Positions 15,707-25,692 are shown, counted from the stretch's first letter. The stretch: 64,000 nucleotides of DNA from Alphaproteobacteria bacterium (GCA_016776605.1 JADHTB010000006.1:1-64000), one strand, 5' to 3'. The notes: generated by a model from the letters alone, not told the origin. A program made the numbers and translations.

Positions 15707-17977
15707 ATGACCAATTTATACGCGATACCTACGGCACCGGGTGATAAGCCTCAAAATCCGGGTGGGCAATTGGTCAGTGAAATAGACCTGCGCCAGGTGC
15801 TCCGCACCTTATGGCGGCGAAAATCGGTTATTTTCACAACCGTATTTCTGGTTACCATTTTGGCAACCCTGATCGCCTTTCAACTTACACCCAAATATAC
15901 CGCTTCCACGAAGGTAATGATCGATACGCGGACCAATCGGACGGTCGATATGGAAGCTGTCCTGTCCGGCCTTTCCGCGGATGCGGCCACCATTCTGAGC
16001 GAGATTGAAATATTGACCTCGCGCAGTTTGGTGGCGCGACTTGTTACTGACTTGCGCCTGCGCGATGTCGCGGAATTCAATGCCAGCCTCAGGCCGGAAG
16101 GGTTTTTTGCCGCAACGCTGGCGCCAAAAAATTGGTGGCCAGAGAGCTGGATGGACTGGAATGTATTATACCGGGCGGTGTTTGAAACCCAACCGGCCCG
16201 CGCCATGAACCCGGCCGAGGCCGAAGACCAGATCAATGCAGGAGCCATCGGCGGCGTCTTGGCGGGCTTAACCGTTGCCCCGGTCAGCCGCTCATATGTC
16301 ATCAAAATCAGCTTTCGTTCCGAAGACCCGCGTAGAGCGGCATTGATCGCCAATGGGATGGCCGATCATTACATCGTTGATCAATTGGAAGCCAAATTCG
16401 AGGCTACGCGCCGCGCCACTAAATGGTTGAATGACCGGCTTGGTGATCTGCGTGAAAAAGTCCGTAATTCAGAAAAAGCCGTGGAGTATTTCCGCGAGAA
16501 AAAGGGCCTGGTGCGCGGTAAGGACAGCAGCATTTCCACCCAGCGGCTCTCCGAACTGAACACGCAATTGATATTGGCCACCAGTGCCAGGGCCGAAGCC
16601 GAGGCGCGTTATCTTCAGGCCAAGGAATTGTTAAACTCGAAAGACGGTGTTGAATCGGCCGCCGAAGTCTTGTCTTCCGCGCTCATCCAAAATCTGAAGG
16701 GAGAAGAAGCCAAGGTTCTGCGCCGCGCCTCGGAACTGTCGACGCGCTATGGTGAACGCCACCCCAAAATGATCAACAGCCGCGCGGAACTGCGCGATAT
16801 CGAAAAGAAAATTGGTCTCGAAGTCTCCCGTATCGCGAAAAACCTGGAGAACGAGGTCGCCGTCGCGCATGCCCGTGAAAGAAGCCTGCGCGCCAGCCTC
16901 GCAAAACTTGAGAAAACGACGACGGGGCATGGGCGCAGCGAAATCCAGCTTCGCGCACTGGAGCGGGAAGCCGCCGCGAACCGCCTGTTATTCGAGAGCT
17001 TTCTGAACCGTTTCAAGGAAACCTCTCAGCAGGCGGAATTGCAACAGGCGGACGCGCGGATTATATCGCGGGCTGAAATTCCCGTGGCAGCGTCCTTTCC
17101 TAAAAAGCGTTTGATCATTGCCATTGCCCTGGTCGGCTCGGCGTTTCTGGGCGTGCTTTTGGTCTTCGTCCTGGAACGCTTGGATAACGGCTTTCGAACG
17201 GCCGGACAGATCGAACAGCAAACCGGCGTTCCGTCCCTGGGAATGATTCCGAAAATCACGGGAAAAGCGAACAAGGTTCATGTGGACCGCTACGTTATTT
17301 ATAAACCGACGTCGTCGGCCTCTGAATCCATCCGCTCTATTCGAACATCCATCATGCTGTCCGATGTCGACAACCCGCCCAAGGTTATATCCCTCACCTC
17401 GACGCTACCCTATGAAGGCAAAACCATGTTGAGCCTAAATTTGGCGCGGGTCGCCGCTGCGTCCGGTCAACGGGTCTTGCTTATTGATGGTGATCTTCGC
17501 CGTCCGCGCCTACATAAATCTCTGGGCATCGCCAATGACAAAAGTATAGTGGAACTGCTGAACGGCGAGCTGCAAATGGACGAGGTCTGCCATGTTGAGG
17601 ACGGCACGGGGCTGGTCGTCATTCCCGGCAAGGCCGTGCATGCCAATCCCATGGACCTGCTCAATTCCCACGCCATGCGGAATTTAGTCAATGGCCTGCG
17701 CGGCAGGTATGATCAAGTGATCATCGATGCGCCGCCAATCCTCGCCGTCTCGGACATCAAAGTCATTGGTCAATATTCAGACAAGATTATTTACTGCATC
17801 AAGTGGAATGACACGCCGCGCGAGGCGGCGGTGGCCGGTCTCAGGCAAGTTATTGACGCCCACCTGCCTCTGGCCGGCACGGTCTTGACCCATGTCGATG
17901 TCAAAAAACACGCCCAGTATGGCTATGGCGACTCGGGCGATTATTACGGACGCCACAAAGAATATTATGCCGACTGA
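15707..17977 (+). CDS. Wzc-like polysaccharide co-polymerase / tyrosine autokinase
   Basis: A 756-residue inner-membrane protein. A Wzz-type chain-length domain begins with a transmembrane helix near residue 45 (VFLVTILATLIAFQL); a long coiled-coil region follows (residues ~200-440) and a second helix (LIIAIALVGSAFLGVLLVF, near 465-485). The C-terminal BY-kinase domain has Walker A LPYEGKTMLS, Walker A' LLIDGDLRRPR and Walker B VIIDAPP. The last ~25 residues are a tyrosine cluster (QYGYGD, DYYG, EYYAD), the usual autophosphorylation tail. It controls chain length and export of polysaccharide with a Wza-type protein, here encoded on the opposite strand at 18808-19392. Its stop overlaps the next gene by 11 bases. 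Confidence 0.92.
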   Translation: MTNLYAIPTAPGDKPQNPGGQLVSEIDLRQVLRTLWRRKSVIFTTVFLVTILATLIAFQLTPKYTASTKVMIDTRTNRTVDMEAVLSGLSADAATILSEIEILTSRSLVARLVTDLRLRDVAEFNASLRPEGFFAATLAPKNWWPESWMDWNVLYRAVFETQPARAMNPAEAEDQINAGAIGGVLAGLTVAPVSRSYVIKISFRSEDPRRAALIANGMADHYIVDQLEAKFEATRRATKWLNDRLGDLREKVRNSEKAVEYFREKKGLVRGKDSSISTQRLSELNTQLILATSARAEAEARYLQAKELLNSKDGVESAAEVLSSALIQNLKGEEAKVLRRASELSTRYGERHPKMINSRAELRDIEKKIGLEVSRIAKNLENEVAVAHARERSLRASLAKLEKTTTGHGRSEIQLRALEREAAANRLLFESFLNRFKETSQQAELQQADARIISRAEIPVAASFPKKRLIIAIALVGSAFLGVLLVFVLERLDNGFRTAGQIEQQTGVPSLGMIPKITGKANKVHVDRYVIYKPTSSASESIRSIRTSIMLSDVDNPPKVISLTSTLPYEGKTMLSLNLARVAAASGQRVLLIDGDLRRPRLHKSLGIANDKSIVELLNGELQMDEVCHVEDGTGLVVIPGKAVHANPMDLLNSHAMRNLVNGLRGRYDQVIIDAPPILAVSDIKVIGQYSDKIIYCIKWNDTPREAAVAGLRQVIDAHLPLAGTVLTHVDVKKHAQYGYGDSGDYYGRHKEYYAD

Positions 17978-18695
17978 ACAAATCGGGAAAACGCGGATAC
18001 CGCCTCTGCTTCGGCGCTGGCCTGAAACCGCGCGGATCCTGATCGGCTTGGGCCTAGGGCTCGCCTTGTTGTGGCTGGCCACGCCGCGGACAATGGCGGC
18101 GTTTTTGAGCTTACCCGGCGACCCGGTATTGCAAGCCATGCAGACAGACGGGCCCGTGACCAGCGATGATCTACGCGGCTTTATCGCCAGCCGCGAAAAT
18201 GCCCTGGCGTGGATTGATGCGGGGCGGACGTGGACCGACCTGAGCCTGGGGTATTTACGCCTGGCCGGCCAGACCGGAGACGATGGGACCAGCGCCAGCA
18301 ACTATTTGGAGATCAGTGCGAAGGCCCTGAAAACCGGCTTGTCGAAGGCACCGGCCAACCCTTATGCCTGGGCTCGCCTGAGTTATCTCGACCTGCGGCT
18401 CGAGGGGGCGGGCAGAGACGCTAAAAATAGCCTGAATTTATCGCTCTTTACCGGGCCCTATGAACGCCTCCTGGCTGAAAGCCGCATTGAATACGCGCTG
18501 GCTGTTTGGTACGAACTTACGGTTACCCAACAAGCCCTGGTTCATGACCAGATCGTTTTCCTTGATCGTTTTGACCGCCGGCGCCTGCTGGGGATCATTC
18601 GCCAAAATCGAAATGCCAAGGTCATCGCTCTGACTGCCCTGGCACCTTACCCCGAGCGACAGGCCGCTGTGCGTGCCGCCCTGAAGAAAAAATGA
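17967..18695 (+). CDS. Membrane-anchored protein of unknown function, co-transcribed with the Wzc-like kinase gene
   Basis: A 242-residue protein starting at the ATG at 17967, 11 bases inside the kinase gene and so probably translationally coupled; an upstream in-frame extension lies wholly inside the kinase gene. One N-terminal transmembrane helix (ILIGLGLGLALLWLA, near residues 22-40) is followed by an alpha-helical soluble region rich in Ala/Leu with TPR-like character (SYLDLRLEGAG, ESRIEYALAVWYELT). The topology suggests a periplasmic helical domain. No named family was recognised. Context suggests an accessory role in exopolysaccharide assembly. Confidence 0.75.
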   Translation: MPTEQIGKTRIPPLLRRWPETARILIGLGLGLALLWLATPRTMAAFLSLPGDPVLQAMQTDGPVTSDDLRGFIASRENALAWIDAGRTWTDLSLGYLRLAGQTGDDGTSASNYLEISAKALKTGLSKAPANPYAWARLSYLDLRLEGAGRDAKNSLNLSLFTGPYERLLAESRIEYALAVWYELTVTQQALVHDQIVFLDRFDRRRLLGIIRQNRNAKVIALTALAPYPERQAAVRAALKKK

Positions 18696-18807
18696 TGCGT
18701 CCTTGCGCTCTTTCCTCCAGGAACGAGCGACGCCGTATCCATAGAGGCCCCAGGGATTGCAGTTTGTGGCCCTTAATGCGGCGGACCTTGACGGCGCGCG
18801 GCGAGGA

Positions 18808-19392
18808 TCAGAAGGTTCGTTCCATAACCTTGATGACGTCGCCGGGGAATACTTTGGTCCTGATTTCGACCTTTTGCTTTTTTTGCCCGGGATCATTGGC
18901 CCGGGTGACGACAATATTGTCTTCGTCCGCGCGGTATGTAAAGCCGCCGCCCACCGCGACGGCGTTCAGGACGGTCATGCCGTTGCGATAGGCGTATCCA
19001 CCCGGTTGTCTGACTTCGCCCATGATATAAAACGGACGATAGTTGAGGACCTGCACCGAGACGCGTGGGTTGATCAGGAAACCGTCACGAAGTTTTTCGG
19101 AAATGGCGGCCGCCAAGCCACGTTCACTTAAACCGGATGCCTTGATTTCGCCGATCAGCGGTATCGAGATATAGCCATTGGCGTTTATTTCATGTTCGCC
19201 GGATACATCTTCTTCGTCAAAAACCTGAACGCGCACCTTATCGGCGGTGCCCAAGGTATATTCCAAAGTTGAATTTTGTGCTTTCAACGCCGTCGCATTG
19301 AACGCGAACAACAGCAAAACGACCAGGCTTTGTAGATAAAACCTGAATTTAAGTCCGCTGCGTTGACCGCCTGTTATGTCGCCGCCGTACAT
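18808..19392 (-). CDS. Wza-like polysaccharide export protein (Poly_export / SLBB)
   Basis: A 194-residue outer-membrane/periplasmic export protein. After a signal-like segment (LQSLVVLLLFAFNATALKA) come the Poly_export domain (YTLGTADKVRVQVFDEED, INANGYISIPLIGEIKASG) and one SLBB domain (FYIMGEVRQPGGYAYRNGM). It is the short form of the family: no lipobox cysteine is seen, and the C-terminal helix that forms the Wza pore is missing, so another protein may provide the outer-membrane channel. The adjacent beta-barrel gene, 10 bases upstream in the same operon, is the obvious candidate. It is convergent with the Wzc-like transcription unit. Confidence 0.88.
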   Translation of the reverse strand: MYGGDITGGQRSGLKFRFYLQSLVVLLLFAFNATALKAQNSTLEYTLGTADKVRVQVFDEEDVSGEHEINANGYISIPLIGEIKASGLSERGLAAAISEKLRDGFLINPRVSVQVLNYRPFYIMGEVRQPGGYAYRNGMTVLNAVAVGGGFTYRADEDNIVVTRANDPGQKKQKVEIRTKVFPGDVIKVMERTF

Positions 19393-19402
19393 GCAATTAC
19401 GC

Positions 19403-20788
19403 CTAGAATTGCCCTCTCAGGGTCAGCAGGGCGGTATGCTGTTTATAGTCATTACCGGCATTGCTGGACTCTTTTACGTTATAGGTATAGCCCAGCGACG
19501 CGATGAAATTGCGGTTAAACAGGTACTTGGCGCCGAGGCCAACTTTGTAGGTCTGGTCGTCGCGGGAAATAGCGCTATAGGTGTCGTCGGTGTAATCAAA
19601 GCTGGCGTCCGCCGTCAGTTGGCGAAGGATTTCATAATCCGCCGAGACCGAGGCAAGGGTTGATAAAAACCCCGAACTGCCAGCAATGGTGGTCTCCTGA
19701 ATAGAACGGGACAGCGAACCATTGACGGTGATTAATGGCGTCGCATCCCATTGCACGCTGGTCCCCGCCGTGGGGCCGCTGCGCGTTTTCAGGCTCGCAT
19801 CATCGTAGGTTTGCCGAAGATAGCCGGCAAAGACATCGCCGGTCACCAGCCCGGTAAACGCCAGATCCGTGCCAACAACAACCGAATAACCATCGGAATC
19901 CCGGTTCGGGCCGCCATCCTGCGTAGGATTGTTGTAATCGATCTGGTTCACGGCGACCTTAAAAAATGCCTCTGTTTCTGGAAGGTATTCATAGCCCAAT
20001 CGGCCTACCAGTTCATATTTCTTCCGGTCACGCGGATCGTTATTGGTGATGCTTTCATCTCTGTTGGTAGCATCGTCAAAATCCTGGTCATTGTAGGTGG
20101 CATCCAACTGCGAGGATAAGCGGTTCGGCTTGTACTTCACACCGAGGTTTGCATCAATAGCAGCGGTCTCGGACGGCGCTTTGGCGGCGGCGACGGCGTT
20201 GGGATCGCCGCGATCTTCATGGCCCAGAGTATACCCGGCCCCCATGGTCAGTTGCAGAATACGCAACACGTCAACGCGGCCATCAGCCGCGATGTTGTAG
20301 TTTTCAACGTTGTCATCGGTGAAGTTTTTATAGCGAACAACCTCCCCCGCGCCCTTGAGGTTGAGGGCGTGCTGGTTCCAATCGGAATTCAGAGACAGTT
20401 CAGGTTTTACCCGTGTCAGCGTATCGCTTTGGGCACCGGTCGTAACCGCGAAAATGTTGTCGCCATATTCCACATCCACATCGACGGCTGGGAACAACTG
20501 AAAGGAGCCAACCCGGGCGCCAATGGGCACGAACTCATCACCCTTTTGCCGTGCCTGTTGACGTTCCTCGATACCCTGGCCGCGCTTTGGCGCCGCCTGG
20601 TCGGCGCTTTGGGCCAAGGCCGGCCTCGGCACGGTCAACGCTGCGGTCAACGCCATAAACGTCACCGCAGTAACGACCGTGCCCACGCCGCACAGCCATC
20701 TCTTCTCAACATTTAATCTGGAGCGTGCGTCTGCTCCATTTGGCACAATAGGCGTCATTGTATTCCCGTTTGCCCCCATGAACTTCAT
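19403..20788 (-). CDS. Outer-membrane beta-barrel protein of the exopolysaccharide locus (BBP2-like)
   Basis: About 461 residues from the ATG at 20788 (GGAAG six bases upstream); the frame stays open further upstream but overlaps the repeat gene out of frame. A signal-anchor region (VVTAVTFMALTAALTV, then PALAQS) leads to a barrel with regular amphipathic strands and the family-like segment PAVDVDVEYGDNIFAV. It ends in an outer-membrane-style strand with a terminal Phe (ALLTLRGQF). It resembles putative beta-barrel porin 2 proteins, which often accompany Wzc/Wza-type export genes. It probably forms the outer-membrane exit or a companion pore for the short Wza-like protein encoded next. Confidence 0.82.
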   Translation of the reverse strand: MKFMGANGNTMTPIVPNGADARSRLNVEKRWLCGVGTVVTAVTFMALTAALTVPRPALAQSADQAAPKRGQGIEERQQARQKGDEFVPIGARVGSFQLFPAVDVDVEYGDNIFAVTTGAQSDTLTRVKPELSLNSDWNQHALNLKGAGEVVRYKNFTDDNVENYNIAADGRVDVLRILQLTMGAGYTLGHEDRGDPNAVAAAKAPSETAAIDANLGVKYKPNRLSSQLDATYNDQDFDDATNRDESITNNDPRDRKKYELVGRLGYEYLPETEAFFKVAVNQIDYNNPTQDGGPNRDSDGYSVVVGTDLAFTGLVTGDVFAGYLRQTYDDASLKTRSGPTAGTSVQWDATPLITVNGSLSRSIQETTIAGSSGFLSTLASVSADYEILRQLTADASFDYTDDTYSAISRDDQTYKVGLGAKYLFNRNFIASLGYTYNVKESSNAGNDYKQHTALLTLRGQF

Positions 20789-20849
20789 TGTCGCTTCCAT
20801 TTTATCGGCCACGGCGGCGATTGCGTTTGTTAGGTTCAGCAACCCTTGT

Positions 20850-21992
20850 TTAGCCAGGGCTGGCGTTTCTGTTAGGATTTTCTGCTGCTGCTGGTGGTGT
20901 TGGCGCGGACGCGACTGGCCCTGGCGGAGTTGGCGTATTATCCGGCGTGGCCGTATCCGGCGTGGCCGTATCCGGCGTGGCCGTATCCGGCGTGGCCGTA
21001 TCCGGCGTGGCCGTATCATCAGGTGTATCCCCCGGCGTAGCCGTATCACCAGGTGTATCCCCCAGCGCGGCCGTATCACCAGGTGTATCCCCCGGCGTAG
21101 CCGTATCACCAGGTGCATCCCCGCCGGCGGCAGGCGCGGTACCGCTGACGTTCGCGGCCAAATTCGTGCCCGCATCGTCCGAATTAGTCTGGGCCTGCTG
21201 CACGACCTCGTCAAATGCACCAGTGCTCACGAGGGTGGCCACATCATTGCCGACAGCGAGCCCGGTCTCGGCTTCAACAGAGTCCACCACAGACGTCTCT
21301 ATTGACGGCTGGCCCGGGTTGGCGGCGTCGACGGTCGCTACCACCGCCCCGCTGATTTCCGCTGCGGAGCTCGGCACCTCCGCCGAGACACTGGCGGCGA
21401 TATCGGCCCCGGCCGTTGGCTGGGCGGCGGCCACGGACGACGCAATGAGGACGGCGGAACCAGGAACCTCGGCGGCCACCGATGACGCAATAGCGGCGGC
21501 GGCCTCCGGCGGCGCGGCGGCGGCCACCGATGAGGCAATGGTGGCGGCGGAATCGGGAACCTCGGCGGCGACGGATGACGCGATAGACGCGGCGGCGGTC
21601 GGCACCGAGTTTGTCACGGATGATGCAATAGCGGCGGCGGCATCCGGCGCCTCGGCGGCGGCGGCGGCGGCTACATCCGAGGCCGCGCTGGGATTAAGGC
21701 CCGAGGCGAGACCGGCATAACGAGCCGCTGCGCCCGGATTGTCCGCCACGGCATCGGCCACGGCAGCGGCCAGCTACTCGGGCGTGGCATTCTCAATGGT
21801 TACGCCCGAGGGCAGACCGGCCGTAATGTCGGCCGTAAAGCCGACCGTTTCTGTGTCGGCGGGGGTCTGCTGGGTGGCGGGGGTAGTTGTGTCGGCGGCG
21901 GTCGTCCCCTGGGCGAAGGCAACGCCGGCGAAAGGCACCGTCAGGGCAAATGTGGTCGCGAGCAACACGGCCTTTAATGGCAAATTCTTCAT
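20850..21992 (-). pseudogene. Secreted Ala-repeat protein interrupted by an in-frame amber codon
   Basis: A single reading frame runs from the ATG at 21992 (AGGAG six bases upstream) to 20850, broken only by TAG at 21774-21776. Around it the protein reads NATPE-stop-LAAAVADAVADNPG; CAG (Gln) would give a natural ATPEQLAAA. The first part has a signal peptide (LLATTFALTVPFAGVAFA). The second part has 15-residue Ala/Ser repeats (AASIASSVAAEVPDS type), a short globular stretch (SVEAETGLAVGNDVATLVS) and a Pro/Asp/Thr tail. The same repeat occurs in the FecR protein at 10750-12591. It may be a nonsense mutation, a sequence error, or readthrough; reinitiation at a GTG at 21761 would yield an unsecreted product. 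It heads the porin-Wza operon. Confidence 0.78.
20941..21119 (-). repeat. 15-bp (x5) and 30-bp (x3+) tandem repeats in the Ala-repeat gene tail
   Basis: 20941-21015 is five perfect copies of TCCGGCGTGGCCGTA (coding ATPDT units on the minus strand). It is followed by about 3.5 copies of a 30-bp unit (21016-21119) coding GDTPGDTATP-like decapeptides. Both lengths are multiples of three. Confidence 0.9.
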
Positions 21993-22317
21993 CATCGTCT
22001 CCTGTAAACCTTGCTGACGTTCGGCCAACCACTTGTCGCTGAACCGCCACGGATTGATCGTCCAATCCTTGACCGCCCATGCCCTGATCAATTTAAAACT
22101 GCTGATCACGACCGGGATACCTAAATCCCGCCAAGCAACCGCAAGGCGCTAATCATATGCCCTCGAGAGCATAATCTAATTGATGCATCAATACGTTGCA
22201 AGATATTTGTGATGCTCGAAATAAAACTTTGCAGCCCCATTTCGTCCGCCAGAATCGCTGGAATTTAGCGCGTAAGTTGCTGGATCGTGGGCGTTGCGCG
22301 CTGTTTTCGGTGGCCTG
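21993..22317. other. 325-bp intergenic region
   Basis: Carries the ribosome binding site (and presumably the promoter) of the Ala-repeat/porin/Wza operon on the minus strand and the 3' flank of the next gene. No repeat, RNA or further gene was seen. Confidence 0.5.
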
Positions 22318-23184
22318 TCAGGCTTCGTGGACCAGATAGCAGCGCACTTCGATACTTTCCCGCGCCGGAATATTCGGGTCCTGGTCCGGGAATTGAAAGG
22401 CGCCGTGGGGGGTGAATCGTGCCCGGCCATCGTCCAGGCTGTCCCAGCCCTTGATCAACAGCACTTCGTCCCGCGTCATCTCGGGGGCCCAATACCAGCG
22501 CTGGCCCGGGGCATGGGCCACTTGGTAGATTTCGCCGATCCGCCCGGGAAATCTTTGATCGGTGGCGACCAGTTGTTCGGGCCTGATGCTTTGGGCATCG
22601 GCCAGGGCCAGGGGCGAGCGGCGCACAGGGCCGGAAATGGGCCGCCAGATATTAATTTGCGTGATTCGCCCACCGGCAGCCAGAATCCGTTCCACCGCGT
22701 CCGCGCCCAGGGCGTCGCGGGCGCGTTGCGGCCCCGATGCGACGGTGTAATCAACGTGCACGCGGCCGGCCGGCCCGCGCAGGCCATCGGGATTGGCGGC
22801 GCCCTCGGCGCTGTCCGAACGGCGGGTGTAATCGAACACCACAACCTGGTCGGCGCCGGTCACATCCTGCAACAGGGCGATGATTTCCGCCTCGTAGTCC
22901 CGCGCCACCGCCGCATCGTCATAAAGGTCGGCCACGGCCGTGGGCCGCGTGCGCAACTCAAACCCCTGCTGGTCGAGGGATAGTTCGCCGGCCAGCGGCC
23001 GCATATCCTGGATTGTGACCGCGTGATCTTCCGTCTTGAAGAACACTTTCGCCTGACCGCCGGTCAGGGCGGTGCTTTCAAAATACGGCTTGCTGTCCTG
23101 GGGCACGATAAAGGTCAGGGACGCGTGGACCGTATTCATATCCGCCGCATGGTCGTTTTCCGGGTTTGGGCTGGGGGCGTTCAT
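22318..23184 (-). CDS. CmcJ/NvfI-like oxidoreductase
   Basis: A 288-residue protein from the ATG at 23184 (AAGGA eight bases upstream). It shows the CmcJ/NvfI/GA4-desaturase-like layout: VVVFDYTRRSD, then RVHVDYT (HxD), INIWRPISGPVRRSPLALAD, and a C-terminal RWYWAPEMTRDEVLLIKGWD. These proteins are related to non-haem iron, 2-oxoglutarate-dependent oxygenases; fungal and actinobacterial relatives act in secondary metabolism (cephamycin 7-methoxylation, gibberellin). The substrate here is unknown. It stands alone between the exopolysaccharide operon and pheT. Confidence 0.8.
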   Translation of the reverse strand: MNAPSPNPENDHAADMNTVHASLTFIVPQDSKPYFESTALTGGQAKVFFKTEDHAVTIQDMRPLAGELSLDQQGFELRTRPTAVADLYDDAAVARDYEAEIIALLQDVTGADQVVVFDYTRRSDSAEGAANPDGLRGPAGRVHVDYTVASGPQRARDALGADAVERILAAGGRITQINIWRPISGPVRRSPLALADAQSIRPEQLVATDQRFPGRIGEIYQVAHAPGQRWYWAPEMTRDEVLLIKGWDSLDDGRARFTPHGAFQFPDQDPNIPARESIEVRCYLVHEA

Positions 23185-23274
23185 CGGTTCGATCCTTAGC
23201 TTTCGGATACCCATAGATGGGGTCGCGCAACACGGATACCAGGGCCGGGCAACATTACGCAATCACCTTCACAA

Positions 23275-25692
23275 TCAACCCCGCAGAACAGCGCCGGTGG
23301 CTTTGCCAACGGCGGCAACAATCCTGGCGGCAATGGCTTCGATCTCCGGGTCGGTCAGGGTGGTATCCCGGGGCTCCAGACGGGCGGTGATGGCGACGGA
23401 CTTCTTGCCGTCCGCGATGCCCTGGCCGGTGTAGATATCGAACACGTTGACCGCGCCGATGAAGCTCTTGTCGGCGCCTTTGGCGGCCCGCAGGATGGCA
23501 TCCGCCGTGGTGGCCAGATCAACCACGAAGGCGAAGTCACGCTGGACCGCGGGCAGGTCGCTGACCCGCAGTTCGGCCCGGTTGCGGGTGGCTCTGTCCT
23601 TGGGCAGGGGGGCGTTCTCGATAAACACTTCGAAGCCAACCATGGGGCCGGTTACGTCCAGGCGCTCCAGAATTCGCGGATGGATTTCACCGAAGGCGGC
23701 CAGTACGTTCTTTGGTCCCAGGCGCAGCACGCCCGAGCGGCCCGGATGGTACCAATCCGGCGCCGTCGCCGCGATCTGCACGCTGGTGGTGGGGGCGCCG
23801 ATGGCTTCCAGCACGGCCAGGGCATCGGCCTTGGCGTCATAGGCATCAACCGGACGGGGTGCCTGGGCCCAATGGCGCCGGGCGTTCCGGCCCCGGCGCA
23901 GGCCGGTGGCGGCAAAGGCCTGGCCCTTGGACGTTGCGTCGCTGTATTGCGGCCCGACCTCGAACAAGGCCACGTCGTCATGGCCCCGGTCAACGTTGCG
24001 GCCTGCCGCCAGGATCAGGTTCCCCAGGATCGAGGGGCGCATGGCGTCCAGTTCCGATGAAATGGGATTGGCCAACTGCAAATCGTCTTTGCCGCCGCCG
24101 AACAGGGCGGCAAAGCGGCGCGGCATGAAAGACCAGGTGACGCATTCCATCATGCCACGCACCGCCAGGGCGCGTTTGGCCTGGGGCCGGCGGCGCTGGG
24201 CTGCGTTCAGGGCCGGTTTCGCGGTTACCGATAGCCGGGGCAGGGGGGTGGATTGGATGCGGTCAAAGCCGGCGATGCGCGCCACTTCCTCGACGATATC
24301 CGCCTCGCCATCGATATCGCTGCGCCAGCTTGGCGCGGTGACCTGCCACTGTCCTTTACCGCTGCCATCGGCTTCAGCAATACCGAAACCGAGATCGGAT
24401 AAAATGGCCCGCTGCTCCGTCTCCGCCACTTCGATGCCGATCAATTCCGTGACCCGGGCCGGGCGGAAGTCAACCACCTTGGCCGGACCTTCCGGGGTGC
24501 CGGCCAGCACAATGTGCGAGGCTTCCCCGCCGCACATCTGCAATACCAGCCGGGTGGCGATTTCGATGCCGGGCCGAACCATGGCCGGGTCCACGCCCCG
24601 TTCAAAGCGATAGCGGGCATCGCTTTCGATGCCCAGGCGCCGGCCCGTGGCCGCCGTGCGGTGCGGGTCGAACAGGGCTGCTTCCAGGAACATCTCGGTT
24701 GTCGCCTCGGTGCAGCCCGATGCCTCACCACCCATGACGCCGCCAATGGACTCGGGTCCGTTCCGGTCGGCAATGACCGTAATCTGCCCGTCCAATTGGT
24801 ATTCCTTGCCGTCCAGGGCCAGCATGGTTTCTTGCGGCCGGGCCATGCGGGCCTGGATCGGCCCGCTAACCTTGGCGGCATCAAAGACATGCAACGGCCG
24901 GCCCAGATCGTAGGTGACATAATTGGTCATATCGACCAGGGCCGAGATCGGGCGCAGGCCGATGGCCAACAGACGCCGGCGCAGCCATTCCGGGCTGGGG
25001 CCGTTTGTCAGGCCGCGAAAATGCCGGCCCAGAAAGCAGGTGCAGGCCGCCTTGAATTCCGTCTCTAAGTTAAACTCAACTGTAAGCGGGCTGTCGTAAC
25101 TGCCTGTGACAGAAGATGTATCCAGTGGCTTTAGCGCACCCAACCCAGCGGCGGCCAGATCCCGCGCGATGCCGCGCACGCCCAGACAATCCTGACGGTT
25201 CGGCGTGACGTTGATATCAATAACCGGGTCGTCCAGACCGGCGATCTGGGCAAAGGGCGCGCCAAGGGGGGCGTCTTCCGCCAGCTCGATAATGCCGTCA
25301 TGTTCATCGCTCAGACCCATTTCACGCTCGGAACAAAGCATGCCGCTGGACTCTTCGCCGCGAATATTTGACGGCTTCAACAACAAACCGGTGCCGGGAA
25401 TGGTGGTGCCGGACGGCGCGAAAACGCCTTTCATGCCGGTGCGTGCGTTGGGCGCGCCACAGACCACTTGAATCTGTTCCGCGCCGGTATCGACGATGCA
25501 GACGCGCAAACGGTCCGCGTTCGGGTGCTGTTTGGCCTCGATCACATAGCCGACCGTGAAAGGCGCCAGATCGGCGGCGCGGTCCTCGACACTCTCTAAT
25601 TCCAGGCCGATGGCGGTCAGCTTGTCGGTGATCTCGGTCAGGCTGGCGTCGGTTTCCAGGTGATCCTTCAGCCAGGACAGGGTGAACTTCAT
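23275..25692 (-). CDS. pheT: Phenylalanyl-tRNA synthetase beta subunit
   Basis: 805 residues, the usual full length. An N-terminal tRNA-binding (EMAP-like) domain starts [12 protein letters not shown] and includes [15 protein letters not shown]3/B4 and B5 domains follow ([19 protein letters not shown]), then the catalytic-like core and a C-terminal FDX-ACB domain ([15 protein letters not shown]). With PheS it forms the alpha2-beta2 enzyme that charges tRNA-Phe; the B3/B4 region edits mischarged Tyr-tRNA. The start ATG overlaps the pheS stop (ATGA), so translation is coupled. Confidence 0.97.
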   Translation of the reverse strand: MKFTLSWLKDHLETDASLTEITDKLTAIGLELESVEDRAADLAPFTVGYVIEAKQHPNADRLRVCIVDTGAEQIQVVCGAPNARTGMKGVFAPSGTTIPGTGLLLKPSNIRGEESSGMLCSEREMGLSDEHDGIIELAEDAPLGAPFAQIAGLDDPVIDINVTPNRQDCLGVRGIARDLAAAGLGALKPLDTSSVTGSYDSPLTVEFNLETEFKAACTCFLGRHFRGLTNGPSPEWLRRRLLAIGLRPISALVDMTNYVTYDLGRPLHVFDAAKVSGPIQARMARPQETMLALDGKEYQLDGQITVIADRNGPESIGGVMGGEASGCTEATTEMFLEAALFDPHRTAATGRRLGIESDARYRFERGVDPAMVRPGIEIATRLVLQMCGGEASHIVLAGTPEGPAKVVDFRPARVTELIGIEVAETEQRAILSDLGFGIAEADGSGKGQWQVTAPSWRSDIDGEADIVEEVARIAGFDRIQSTPLPRLSVTAKPALNAAQRRRPQAKRALAVRGMMECVTWSFMPRRFAALFGGGKDDLQLANPISSELDAMRPSILGNLILAAGRNVDRGHDDVALFEVGPQYSDATSKGQAFAATGLRRGRNARRHWAQAPRPVDAYDAKADALAVLEAIGAPTTSVQIAATAPDWYHPGRSGVLRLGPKNVLAAFGEIHPRILERLDVTGPMVGFEVFIENAPLPKDRATRNRAELRVSDLPAVQRDFAFVVDLATTADAILRAAKGADKSFIGAVNVFDIYTGQGIADGKKSVAITARLEPRDTTLTDPEIEAIAARIVAAVGKATGAVLRG

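Noticed and set aside
20941..21119. Regular short repeats as a CRISPR array
   Set aside because: The repeats are contiguous, coding and have no unique spacers; no cas genes are present.
20947..21720. Plus-strand frames opposite the Ala-repeat gene
   Set aside because: Low-complexity shadows of the tandem repeats; the real protein with signal peptide is on the minus strand.
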